This document shows positions 1 to 6,826 of a stretch of 15,285 nt of DNA, piece by piece. Position numbers and translations under genes: made by a program. The stretch lies in the NCBI GenBank assembly GCA_964399235.1, contig CAYNQC010000029.1:1-15285 (forward strand), given 5' to 3'. The DNA comes from DASPPK01 sp964399235 (GTDB taxonomy: Archaea > Thermoproteota > Bathyarchaeia > Bathyarchaeales > Bathycorpusculaceae). The notes under the pieces were generated by a model that worked only from the letters and a program-made list of their open reading frames with translations, did not search any database and was not told where the DNA came from. Each line of letters opens with the position of its first letter. Position 1 is the stretch's first letter.

Positions 1-60
1 GGTGGAACTGGCAAACAACTTGTTGAACAAGCGCTTGCAGAAGGAAACGAGGTTGAAACT
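1..60 (+). pseudogene. Truncated N-terminus of a Rossmann-fold NAD(P)-binding protein (NmrA/SDR-like), cut at both sides
   Basis: Plus-strand frame 1 from base 1 translates to GGTGKQLVEQALAEGNEV, the glycine-rich nucleotide-binding loop and first helix seen at the start of NAD(P)-binding NmrA-like/atypical SDR proteins. The expected continuation (second beta strand, then the cofactor-specificity region) is absent: from about base 55 the frame runs antisense into the 3' end of the M24 gene and stops with TGA at 196-198. The start codon lies left of the window. The similarity ends within a few bases of the M24 stop codon (61-63), so this looks like a gene fragment left by a deletion or rearrangement, or an assembly junction. 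The match is a short motif recognised by eye, so the family is moderately secure and the pseudogene status is inferred. Confidence 0.5.
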
Positions 61-1209
61 TCACAACTGGAAACGCGCTCTGTCAAAGTTCGTGAGGAAC
101 TCAGTCTTCTTTTTTCCCACCAGCACGATGTCCTCAACTCGAAGGTAATATTCGCCTGCATGCCAAAGTTTCGGTTCAATTGCCATAACCATGTTTGACT
201 GCAGCACTTCGTCATAGTTAGGGTCAAGCCAAGGAGGTTCATGCACTTCCACACCGATGTTGTGCCCGACAGACTTCATCGGCAAACGTGCACGCAAATA
301 ATTCCCGTAACCAAACTTATCCAACGTTTTTTCAATGACAGGAAAAACCTCGCACACTCGCATGCTGCCTTCTCGCATTTTATCCACCGTTTCAACGACC
401 GACTGCTGCAAAGCTTCATACCCTTTCTTCACTTCTCTGCCTGCTGATCCAAAATAGAAGCTTCTGCCAAAATCCGAACAGTAACCATCAAGCAAGAACC
501 CGTTGTCAAAAGCAATCGAAGTGCCAGCCTTCAAACCCTCGTCCACTGGAACCGTAACCAAGCTAGTTGAAACTTCCGAACCTGACTTGACAAAACCGAT
601 CCACGGAGGAAAAGACACGTCTGACGCACCGAGCCTTCTGCCCGCATACTCAAGCTCAAGCCTGAGCTCTTTTTGAGTCGCGCCCTTCTGGATTTTGGGC
701 ACAACCGCCTCAACCGCTTTGTCAGTGAGTTCCGCGACTTTCCTGAGTTTCTCAACCTCACCGGAATCCTTAATCATCCTAACCTGATCCATAAGATGCT
801 CAGCCCTGTGAAAAACCGGGTTCTTCAACGCCTTCAAGACTACCTCAACGGTTGAACCCCAAACATGATCCCCAAAACCAACATCCTTCACCTTGACATC
901 AAAATCCGACAAGACCTTTGTAATCACCTTCTCAAAATTGTCCTTTTCTCCAAGCACTCGGACATCTTTGACCCATGTCTGAGACGCCTGTTTCCCCCAT
1001 TCCTCGCCCAAAATGAGAACAGGCTCGCCATTTCTGGGCACAAGAAAATTGTTCAGTGAACTTCCCAAATCAACCCAACGACGCCAGTCAATGAGCAACC
1101 CTGTCAAATACTGGAAGTTCTGGCAAGAACCATAAACAACCAAATCCAAACCCAAACCGGCCATCTTGTCCTGAAGCCCACGCAGCCTCCGCCTAAAATC
1201 AAAGCCCAA
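61..1209 (-). CDS. M24 family metallopeptidase (Xaa-Pro aminopeptidase/prolidase-like)
   Basis: Cytosolic pita-bread-fold peptidase, expected to cleave Xaa-Pro bonds with a dinuclear metal centre. An N-terminal creatinase-like domain (about residues 1-145) precedes the catalytic domain. All five metal ligands are visible, numbered from the TTG start: D235 (FDNG), D246 (SDFGR), H316 (GHNIG), E345 (AIEPK) and E359 (RVED). Length of 382 aa is normal for the family. The frame is open up to a GTG at 1254, but a TATA-like TTTTAAGT at 1253-1260 overlaps that GTG and would place the transcription start near 1230; the conserved helix FRRRLRGLQDKMAGLGLD starts just after the TTG at 1209, which I prefer, with GAGG at 1221-1224 as a distant ribosome site. 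It is separated from lysO by 230 bp and is probably transcribed alone. Exact substrate (prolidase, aminopeptidase P or a creatinase-like hydrolase) cannot be told. Confidence 0.88.
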   Translation of the reverse strand: MGFDFRRRLRGLQDKMAGLGLDLVVYGSCQNFQYLTGLLIDWRRWVDLGSSLNNFLVPRNGEPVLILGEEWGKQASQTWVKDVRVLGEKDNFEKVITKVLSDFDVKVKDVGFGDHVWGSTVEVVLKALKNPVFHRAEHLMDQVRMIKDSGEVEKLRKVAELTDKAVEAVVPKIQKGATQKELRLELEYAGRRLGASDVSFPPWIGFVKSGSEVSTSLVTVPVDEGLKAGTSIAFDNGFLLDGYCSDFGRSFYFGSAGREVKKGYEALQQSVVETVDKMREGSMRVCEVFPVIEKTLDKFGYGNYLRARLPMKSVGHNIGVEVHEPPWLDPNYDEVLQSNMVMAIEPKLWHAGEYYLRVEDIVLVGKKKTEFLTNFDRARFQL

Positions 1210-1252
1210 ACGACACCAAGCCTCTGCACTGCAAAAACTACATACGAAAACC

Positions 1253-1260
1253 ACTTAAAA
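1253..1260 (-). promoter_or_regulatory. TATA-like box of the M24 gene
   Basis: TTTTAAGT on the minus strand would place transcription start near 1230, about 20 nt ahead of the TTG at 1209 and downstream of the GTG at 1254. It is one weak TATA element read by eye. Confidence 0.35.
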
Positions 1261-1317
1261 CTATCTGCAGCCCTTCACGCACGGATTACAAAAATACTGC
1301 ACATGGAACTCCACACG

Positions 1318-1372
1318 AAAAAAACTAGGGCGGAGGGGGGTAGGGTGTTTTTGGCTTGAAAAACGCGAAAAA
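1318..1372 (-). terminator. T-run cluster downstream of lysO
   Basis: On the minus strand, reading away from the LysO stop at 1440, there are T runs at 1368-1372 (five), 1359-1363 (five) and 1318-1324 (seven). Archaeal termination relies on such U-tracts. The 1394/1432 inverted repeat lies upstream of them. This would separate lysO from the M24 gene. Confidence 0.45.
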
Positions 1373-1393
1373 CCATGTTGAACAGTCCATAGT

Positions 1394-1432
1394 ATAGGCC
1401 TCCACCACTTTGCTGAAACTTGTTTGGCCTAT
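1394..1432. repeat. Inverted repeat ATAGGCC...GGCCTAT with 25-nt spacer
   Basis: ATAGGCC at 1394-1400 and GGCCTAT at 1426-1432 form a 7-bp perfect stem just past the LysO stop codon. In the lysO mRNA it would be a 3' hairpin ahead of the T runs. The function is unknown; it could aid termination or protect the 3' end. Confidence 0.4.
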
Positions 1433-1439
1433 GTAAGGG

Positions 1440-2048
1440 CTATTTCAAGGACGCGATTGCCATAACCACAAACGGCGCAGCCATGCTCAATGCAAAACCA
1501 CTTGAAAAGGCCACTATCAGGACGTCTTTCCCGCAATACCGCACGATCACCGGCAAAGTCGTGTCCATCGTCGTGGCCCCACCTGCGGCAACAGGCGCAT
1601 ACTTGTCAACCTTCACCATCAGCGAAACTGAAACAATAGTCAACAACTCCCTCAGAAAATTAGCAGCAAACCCCAACGCACCCCATTGACTCCCAAGAAC
1701 CTGCGTCAACAAAGGACCCGCAAGCGTATACCATCCAAACCCAGCAGTAACAGCCATCGAACCAAACAAGTCCAACCCAAAAATCAAACCACTCACCAAA
1801 CCGCCCAAAATACTTCCCAACGCCACCAAAAAAGGAACAATCAAAACCCTCAAACCCGTACTCCTCAACTTAGCCACCGCCTCCCTGTCAACACCGAAAG
1901 CCAAACCCATAACAAACAACAAAACAAGAAGCGAACCATCAAACAAATAATACGTAACCCAACTCAACGGAAAACCAACAACAAAATTACTCACAAAATA
2001 ACCTGCCCCAACACCTATTGCAAGCACAAGCAGAATATACTTGATCAA
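1440..2048 (-). CDS. lysO: LysO-type lysine exporter, C-terminal subunit (Lys_export family)
   Basis: Hydrophobic 202-aa membrane protein matching the C-terminal two thirds of the single-chain bacterial LysO (YbjE) lysine exporter. Recognisable blocks are GFGWYTLAG, the FLRELLTI segment whose Glu corresponds to the acidic residue important in E. coli LysO, and GGATTMDTTLPVI. About six or seven membrane segments can be drawn. The start is TTG at 2048: it overlaps the upstream gene's stop by four bases (TTGA) and is preceded by a strong AGGAGGAGG ribosome site inside that gene's last codons, so translation is coupled. With its partner it would export lysine or related amino acids. The coding strand is unusually G/T-rich. 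The family is secure; the substrate is inferred from family knowledge. Confidence 0.85.
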   Translation of the reverse strand: MIKYILLVLAIGVGAGYFVSNFVVGFPLSWVTYYLFDGSLLVLLFVMGLAFGVDREAVAKLRSTGLRVLIVPFLVALGSILGGLVSGLIFGLDLFGSMAVTAGFGWYTLAGPLLTQVLGSQWGALGFAANFLRELLTIVSVSLMVKVDKYAPVAAGGATTMDTTLPVIVRYCGKDVLIVAFSSGFALSMAAPFVVMAIASLK

Positions 2049-2320
2049 AACCTCAACCTCCTCCTAAACAAAACCACAAAAAACACACTGAAACCGATAG
2101 CCAACAAAGCCATCACAAACGCGCTCACGCCGACCGAAGGAAGAGAAGCCAACAAATCATCATTCGAACCAACAGTGAACCCCAACGAAAAAATCAAAAC
2201 AAGAATCACACCAAACGTAACCCTACTAAGATTAGCAATCTTCCTCCCACGCAACAAAAAACCACACACCATGCCCAAAGCCAGCGGAACAACAAGAACC
2301 AACACCGAAAAATCAAACAC
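2045..2320 (-). CDS. LysO-type lysine exporter, N-terminal subunit (DUF340-like)
   Basis: A 91-aa protein with three membrane segments (about residues 5-23, 31-50 and 66-88) that corresponds to the N-terminal third of single-chain LysO. The NDD after the second segment (SLGFTVGSNDDLL) falls where E. coli LysO carries its functionally important N-terminal Asp. The transporter is therefore encoded by two overlapping genes rather than one fused gene. The start is GTG at 2320. A good TATA box (2345-2353) centred about 29 nt upstream suggests an almost leaderless mRNA, although GAGGGTG is also present before the GTG. It forms an operon with the C-terminal subunit. Confidence 0.8.
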   Translation of the reverse strand: MFDFSVLVLVVPLALGMVCGFLLRGRKIANLSRVTFGVILVLIFSLGFTVGSNDDLLASLPSVGVSAFVMALLAIGFSVFFVVLFRRRLRF

Positions 2321-2344
2321 TACACAGCACCCTCAATCAAGTCA

Positions 2345-2353
2345 AATATATTT
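2345..2353 (-). promoter_or_regulatory. TATA box of the lysO operon
   Basis: The minus strand reads AAATATATT here, centred 29 nt before the GTG at 2320 and downstream of the EF-2 T-run terminator. The sequence and spacing fit an archaeal core promoter with a very short leader. Confidence 0.55.
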
Positions 2354-2377
2354 TCCATTTCAGATTTAATACTTGTC

Positions 2378-2410
2378 AAAAAGAAAAAAGGGACGCGCAG
2401 CCCCAAAAAA
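2378..2410 (-). terminator. T-run terminator after EF-2
   Basis: Starting 10 nt past the EF-2 TAG stop, the minus strand carries T6 (2405-2410), then T6-C-T5 (2389 down to 2378). Such tracts are typical intrinsic terminators in archaea. They separate EF-2 from the lysO promoter. Confidence 0.6.
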
Positions 2411-2419
2411 CTGCAGCTT

Positions 2420-4636
2420 CTAGGCGTCTTCGAAAAACTCTTCTGCTCTCGGCGGAGTCGGCGGCAAACCCCTGCGTTCGCGAATCTGTTTGACAACATC
2501 GCCCTGCAGCTGCTCTGGAACAAAAGCCCACCTGCTGAACTGTGTAGCCCAAAAAGCCCTGCCTTCCGTCGACGAACGCAATTCCTCAGCCAAGCCGAAC
2601 GATTCAGACACAGGCATCTCAGCCTTCACGATGATCATGTCCTCCTCGTTGACCATGTCCAAAATCTTGCCCCTCCGCTTCTGAACCGTCGCAATGACGC
2701 TGCTCACAAACTGGTTCGGCACCTTACATTCGAAACTTATAAGCGGCTCCAAAAGCTTCGGCTCACTCAACAAGAAACAACACCAAATCGGACGCCAAGT
2801 CATAGGCAAAATCTGCGCAGGACCACGATGCACTGGGTCTTCATGAACCGTAACATCCTCCAAATTCACCTTCAACCCATAAGCCGGCTCCTTCGCCAAA
2901 ACCGAGGTAAATGTAGCCTCACGGAAGCCAGACTTGATGTGATCCATGATCTCCTCGACGTACTGCCTTCCCCTGATCCGGTTGACCAAAATACAATTGC
3001 CCTCAATGGCCACGACGCTTTTGGCATCGTCCGTTTCCCAACCGAGCGTCTTGAGAAACTTCACCCGTTCGTCCCGCGACTGCATCTCAGAAATTTTCCC
3101 ATTCTTAATGGCCTCAATCACGTCTTCAGGCAACTTCTCAATCGTAACCCACAGCTTGTTATGCTTGTTAGGACTCTTACCCATAATCGGAGGACCCTTA
3201 TAGTCACGGCTAATCGTCTCACGGTAAATCACAATGGGCTTGCTGGTCTTCACCTTCAAGTTCGCTTCCTGCATCCGATAAGCAGTGATCTCCAAGTGTA
3301 ACTCACCCATGCCGCTCAACAAGTACTCCCCACTTTCCTTGTTGATCAGAAAATGCAAATTCGGATCCTCAGTCGTCAACTTATGCATGACCTTATCGAA
3401 AAGCGGCAAATCCTTAACATCCGCGGGCTCAACAGCCACCGTAACCACTGGGTCAGAAACATACTTCAAGCCCTCAAACGCCCGAGTCTCAACGCCGTCC
3501 TCCGCAACAGTCTCACCCACATGCATGGTCGGCAACCCAGAAAGTGCCGCAATGTTTCCAGCAGGAACCTTGTCAATGATCACCCTGTCCGCAGCCATGC
3601 TCATGTAAACCTGCTGAATCGGCCCCTTCGCCCTTGCCGTGATAAGCTGAACCACCTTACCCTTCTCAACCGTGCCGCTAAAGACTCGCCCAATGGCAAC
3701 AACTCCACTATGAGTATCAACTTCAATCGTTGAGACGCACATCAGCAGCGGTCCCTTCGGATCCACTTTAGCCATGCCCTTGCCAACTTCACTGTTCGCG
3801 TCGCCTGGCCAAATCTGACTCTGCCTGTACGGCTGCGCCTGCAACGGGTTAGGCAAATGCTCCACAAACATGTCCAGAATAGGCTCAGCCAACGGCGCCT
3901 TCTTACTTAAAGCGTCAACCTTCTGATCAATATCAATCTTCTCGCCCGAATACGCGTCAATTATGTCCTTGAAAGAGACCTCCTTCATCTTCATGTGAGG
4001 CAGATTCAAACCCCACTTATGAAGCGCCGAACCAAACGCTACGGATCCATTTTCAGCTTTGACCTGCCAATCCTTCTTGTGCTCAGCAGGAGCATACTTT
4101 TCGATCAGATTATTGACCCTGGCAATTATCTTGGCAAACTTCTTCTGAATCTCCTCCGAAGTCAGCTTAATCTCCTTGATCAACCTGTCAACCTTGTTGA
4201 TAAAAAGAATCGGCTTCACCCGTTCTCTCAGCGCCTGCATCAACACCGTTTCGGTCTGAGTCATAGGTCCCTCAACAGCATCAACCACAACCAACGCACC
4301 GTCAACGGCACGCAGACTCCTCGTGACCGCGCCGCTGAAGTCGATGTGACCCGGCGTGTCAATCAGATTAATCAAGTAATCCTGACCCTTGAGCGTGTGA
4401 GTCAAACTGATGTTCGAAGCAAAAACCGTCATCTGCCTCTTCTGCTCAAGCTCCCACGAATCCAAAGCAAGCTGCTGCCCGGCTCTCTGTTCGCTGATTA
4501 TGCCTGCCGCAGCGAGAAGACTGTCCGAAAGAGTAGTCTTCCCATGGTCAACATGAGCGATAATGCTCGTGTTGCGAATCATTTCGGTATAACTCATCAA
4601 CTTCTGAATTTCTTCAGTCTGCCTATACTTTACCAT
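2420..4636 (-). CDS. fusA: Translation elongation factor 2 (aEF-2)
   Basis: GTPase that drives ribosome translocation. Numbered from the ATG at 4636 (738 aa, normal archaeal length): P-loop AHVDHGKTT 27-35, switch I with RQMT instead of the common RGIT (a variant I know from crenarchaeal EF-2), DTPGH 93-97, NKVD 147-150, followed by domains II-V. The diphthamide loop contains DPVHRGPAQ with His603 as the modification site, so the target residue is intact, but the segment after it (PMTWRPIWCC) differs from the usual P-A-x-R-R. The frame is open to a TTG at 4642, but a GAAGG seven bases before the ATG at 4636 supports the ATG. No convincing TATA box was found in the upstream gap. It is monocistronic, ending in T-run terminators. 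The archaeal gene is often called fusA or fus. Confidence 0.97.
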   Translation of the reverse strand: MVKYRQTEEIQKLMSYTEMIRNTSIIAHVDHGKTTLSDSLLAAAGIISEQRAGQQLALDSWELEQKRQMTVFASNISLTHTLKGQDYLINLIDTPGHIDFSGAVTRSLRAVDGALVVVDAVEGPMTQTETVLMQALRERVKPILFINKVDRLIKEIKLTSEEIQKKFAKIIARVNNLIEKYAPAEHKKDWQVKAENGSVAFGSALHKWGLNLPHMKMKEVSFKDIIDAYSGEKIDIDQKVDALSKKAPLAEPILDMFVEHLPNPLQAQPYRQSQIWPGDANSEVGKGMAKVDPKGPLLMCVSTIEVDTHSGVVAIGRVFSGTVEKGKVVQLITARAKGPIQQVYMSMAADRVIIDKVPAGNIAALSGLPTMHVGETVAEDGVETRAFEGLKYVSDPVVTVAVEPADVKDLPLFDKVMHKLTTEDPNLHFLINKESGEYLLSGMGELHLEITAYRMQEANLKVKTSKPIVIYRETISRDYKGPPIMGKSPNKHNKLWVTIEKLPEDVIEAIKNGKISEMQSRDERVKFLKTLGWETDDAKSVVAIEGNCILVNRIRGRQYVEEIMDHIKSGFREATFTSVLAKEPAYGLKVNLEDVTVHEDPVHRGPAQILPMTWRPIWCCFLLSEPKLLEPLISFECKVPNQFVSSVIATVQKRRGKILDMVNEEDMIIVKAEMPVSESFGLAEELRSSTEGRAFWATQFSRWAFVPEQLQGDVVKQIRERRGLPPTPPRAEEFFEDA

Positions 4637-4776
4637 CGCCAAACCTTCTTTGCCCTAGAAAGAGACTGCCTGACTCGAATATGCCTCACCAAGAGGAGTA
4701 TCTTGACTAGACCCGACATTCTTCGTTTCAACTGCCTAAATACGAGCTACATGCAAGTAAAAACGGCGACCTATTA
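4637..4776 (-). other. EF-2 upstream region, leader hairpin
   Basis: This gap between the EF-2 ATG and the tail of the DUF365-like gene holds the EF-2 ribosome site and a small inverted repeat (CAAGA 4690-4694, TCTTG 4701-4705). AT-rich points such as ATTTAGG and CATATTCG could be TATA elements, but none is convincing. No RNA gene or short ORF is supported. Confidence 0.3.
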
Positions 4777-4830
4777 ACTTTTCCCGATCATTTCAACAAT
4801 GTCTGCGGCTCCATCCGCGTTCTTCGGAGC
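4777..4830 (-). other. In-frame coding-like tail beyond the TAG of the DUF365-like gene
   Basis: After the TAG at 4833-4831 the same frame continues for 18 sense codons (APKNADGAADIVEMIGKS) and ends in tandem stops TAA TAG. Nearly all codons begin with G or A, as in real coding sequence, and the peptide would form an amphipathic helix. It may be a C-terminal segment recently lost to a CAG-to-TAG change, or may be reached by readthrough. At least four other genes here (EF-2, lysO C-subunit, Nip7, HhH protein) end in TAG, so genome-wide TAG recoding is unlikely. Confidence 0.35.
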
Positions 4831-5280
4831 CTATTCCATCAGCGAAACCAGTTTGCCAGCGGTATCTTTGTCCACATAGAAGCCTTTTCGCGAAAACCTA
4901 CCATTTCCCAAAAGCATGCGCAAGTTGCTCAAAGCAATTGGGTCGGCGGCCTCATGCAAGTTCTTGAACCTGACAAAAGAGACGCTCTGAACAGTTCCAA
5001 TGAATTCCTCGAAATCCTTCTTCGATTTAAGAACCGATTCATGACCGTGTTCTTTCCAAAGTTCCGTGGGAGAGCCAAACTTGTGCTCAACAAAGTCTGC
5101 ATAACCACTGAGAGCCTTGACTGGGTTGCTCACATAGAATAGCAAGATTCGGGTCATCTTCGGTGGAGCCGCGCCTCTGGCCACGTACGCGTGAATGTTC
5201 TTCCCTTCATGGTGTCGACCGCGGTATTCGATCCAGTACTTTTCCTTAACCATAATGACAAAGGCATGATGTTGGCTCAT
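4831..5280 (-). CDS. Archaeal DUF365-like protein (PUA/ASCH-like fold suspected)
   Basis: A small soluble protein of 149 aa from the ATG at 5280. The segments ILLFYVSNPVKALSGYADFVE, FGSPTELWKEHGHESVLKSK and SFVRFKNLHEAADPIALSNL resemble the archaeal DUF365 family, thought to adopt a PUA/ASCH-like nucleic-acid-binding fold. There are no membrane segments, signal peptide or visible catalytic motif. The frame is open to a TTG at 5310, but a TATA-like CTTAAATG (about 5313-5320) would start transcription near 5290, favouring ATG 5280. It is divergent from the RNA methyltransferase. The stop is TAG, followed by 18 coding-like codons. The family assignment rests on remembered pattern similarity, and no function is established. 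Confidence 0.6.
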   Translation of the reverse strand: MSQHHAFVIMVKEKYWIEYRGRHHEGKNIHAYVARGAAPPKMTRILLFYVSNPVKALSGYADFVEHKFGSPTELWKEHGHESVLKSKKDFEEFIGTVQSVSFVRFKNLHEAADPIALSNLRMLLGNGRFSRKGFYVDKDTAGKLVSLME

Positions 5281-5437
5281 CTGACCACTGAAAGGACTAT
5301 CTCGTTTCAATCCATTTAAGACTTACAACAAAAATGCCCTCTGAACCGTCAGAAGCGCGCGCGCTGAGGAAATCAGGAAGTTGGTTGCCAGAAGACTCTC
5401 AAAATAAGCGCACGCTGATATTTCAGTTTACGTCAAG

Positions 5438-5445
5438 TTTTTATG
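5438..5445 (+). promoter_or_regulatory. TATA box for the NSUN-Nip7 operon
   Basis: TTTTTATG is centred about 27 nt upstream of the ATG at 5469, the spacing expected for a leaderless archaeal transcript. It lies inside the open frame that continues back to 5334, arguing that the upstream part of that frame is not translated. Confidence 0.45.
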
Positions 5446-5468
5446 AGCAGTCGGTCAACCTAACGGTG

Positions 5469-6359
5469 ATGTCGGGCAAAGCGTTTTTCGTGAATCGTTA
5501 CCGTGAATTAGGGTGGCAGTACAAAAATGTCGATTTGAAGCAAGCCATCAGAATAAATCATGTAAACGTCAAGAAACCCGCGGAACTCATACAGAGACTG
5601 CGGGATCGCGGATTAGCGCTTTCAAAGATCGCTTTCCTTGAACTTGGCTATTGGGTGAATAAAGCAGAGTTCTCTGTGGGCTCGACATCTGAGTATCTCT
5701 TGGGTCTGTATTCAGTTCAAGAGGCAGCCGCGCAGATTCCGGTAACGCTTTTGACAGAGCTTCGAGAGAAAAAGGTGTTGGATGCTTGTGCGGCTCCTGG
5801 GGGAAAAACAACACAGCTCGCTGATCTGATGTTCGACACGGGCGTGATCACGGCTCTGGATGTTGATGAACGACGACTCATTGCATTGTGCAACCAGTTG
5901 GAGCGGTGCCGTGTCAAGAACACAATAGTCTACGGTCTGGATGCGAGAAAGGTGGCGGAGCTTGAAGAAAGTTATGATATGATCCTTCTTGACATGCCAT
6001 GTTCGGGCAACTTTGCCAATGACACAGAATGGTTCAGAAGAAGAACGATCAAAGATGTCGCGAGAAACGCGGCTTTGCAGAGAGAAATTTTGGCGGCTGC
6101 AGTCAAAGCGCTTAGAGACAACGGCGAAATAGTCTATTCGACCTGTTCTCTGGAGCCTGAAGAAAACGAGTTGAACATCGATTGGGCCATTAGGAAGTTG
6201 CAGCTCAGGGTGGAGAAGATTGACTGCCTTGGAGAGGAGGGGCTCACTGACGTTTTTGGCAAACACTTGGACAGCTCTGTGAGGAATTGTAGGCGAATTT
6301 GGCCGGGCGAAACCCAGGGTTTTTTTGTGTGCAGGCTGAGAAAGGAGGGACCTGCGTGA
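5469..6359 (+). CDS. RNA 5-methylcytosine methyltransferase, NSUN/RsmB/NOP2 family
   Basis: SAM-dependent enzyme that makes 5-methylcytosine in tRNA or rRNA. Numbered from ATG 5469 (296 aa): SAM-binding DACAAPGGKT from 105, DMPCSGN with Cys178, and STCSLEPEENE with Cys226. These are the two cysteines of the family (nucleophile in the TC motif, release Cys in the PC motif). The C-terminal RIWPGETQGFF is the usual last motif. The frame is open from an ATG at 5334, but the extra 45 residues are not family-like, no ribosome site precedes 5334, and a TATA box at 5438-5445 fits a leaderless start at 5466/5469; about 300 aa is normal for archaeal Trm4-like enzymes. It overlaps the Nip7 start, which suggests a shared role in ribosomal or tRNA maturation. 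The target base cannot be deduced. Confidence 0.92.
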   Translation: MSGKAFFVNRYRELGWQYKNVDLKQAIRINHVNVKKPAELIQRLRDRGLALSKIAFLELGYWVNKAEFSVGSTSEYLLGLYSVQEAAAQIPVTLLTELREKKVLDACAAPGGKTTQLADLMFDTGVITALDVDERRLIALCNQLERCRVKNTIVYGLDARKVAELEESYDMILLDMPCSGNFANDTEWFRRRTIKDVARNAALQREILAAAVKALRDNGEIVYSTCSLEPEENELNIDWAIRKLQLRVEKIDCLGEEGLTDVFGKHLDSSVRNCRRIWPGETQGFFVCRLRKEGPA

Positions 6360-6826
6360 TGAAGTCGATAAGAGATTTTGCGAACCTTTTCGGCGTGGAT
6401 GTCGACCTGAATGAGAATCTCGTAGTTAAGAAGGGAGACCAGTATTTTCTTGTCACCGAAGACTTGAAGAAGGCAATGGCAAAGGGCTTTTTCTACGTTG
6501 GTTCCTACCTGGGAAAGGTCAAGAACGGCGTTTTCTATCCGGGTTTCGAGTTTTTGAGGGTGTTGTCACAAAAGGATGCGAACTGCGTTGTTGTCGACGA
6601 GAAGACTGAATGGTTGTTCATTTGTGGAAGAGACGTCTTCAAACGCGGCATAACAGGAATGAAGGGGTCTGCAAAAGGAGGCGACTACGTGCTTGTATTG
6701 AACAAGAATAATGAGACTCTGGGTTATGGTAGAGTAACATGCGTCTTTGATGAGGTCAACAAGGGAGTGGCGGTCAAAAACATATTGGACTTAGGAGACT
6801 TTTTGAGAAGAGAAAAACGCCTGTAG
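6359..6826 (+). CDS. nip7: Nip7-like PUA-domain RNA-binding protein (ribosome biogenesis)
   Basis: 155-aa protein with the two-part layout of Nip7. An alpha/beta N-terminal half contains FFYVGSYLGKVKNGVFYPG, matching the yeast Nip7 block around SLGICLGKFTKTGKFRL. A C-terminal PUA domain follows, with FICGRDVFKRGITGM and NETLGYGRV, matching yeast LYGNHVLKAHVGKM and DVPLGFG. Nip7 is a 60S/large-subunit rRNA assembly factor in eukaryotes and archaea. GGAGG at 6344-6348 sits 10 nt before the ATG and 7 nt before an in-frame GTG at 6356; either start overlaps the methyltransferase TGA, so the two are translated in a coupled way. An RsmF-type methyltransferase PUA tail is the alternative reading, and the pairing may reflect a split enzyme-plus-PUA unit. 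Confidence 0.8.
   Translation: MKSIRDFANLFGVDVDLNENLVVKKGDQYFLVTEDLKKAMAKGFFYVGSYLGKVKNGVFYPGFEFLRVLSQKDANCVVVDEKTEWLFICGRDVFKRGITGMKGSAKGGDYVLVLNKNNETLGYGRVTCVFDEVNKGVAVKNILDLGDFLRREKRL

Noticed and set aside
1252..1254. GTG start for the M24 peptidase
   Set aside because: The adjoining TATA-like element and lack of family-like residues in the first 15 codons favour the TTG at 1209; not excluded.
1686..2369. 227-codon plus-strand open frame
   Set aside because: It is antisense to both lysO genes; the product is a low-complexity N/T/K/Q/P chain caused by the A/C-rich strand, with no domain.
3995..4777. 260-codon plus-strand open frame over the EF-2 start
   Set aside because: Antisense to EF-2, no family resemblance; EF-2 is unmistakable on the other strand.
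4831..4833. Pyrrolysine recoding of TAG in the DUF365-like gene
   Set aside because: Several unrelated genes here (EF-2, lysO C-subunit, Nip7, HhH protein) end in TAG at normal family lengths, and no Pyl genes are visible; kept only as a check.
5712..6266. 184-codon minus-strand frame opposite the methyltransferase
   Set aside because: Shadow of the NSUN catalytic domain; its sense-strand motifs account for the sequence.
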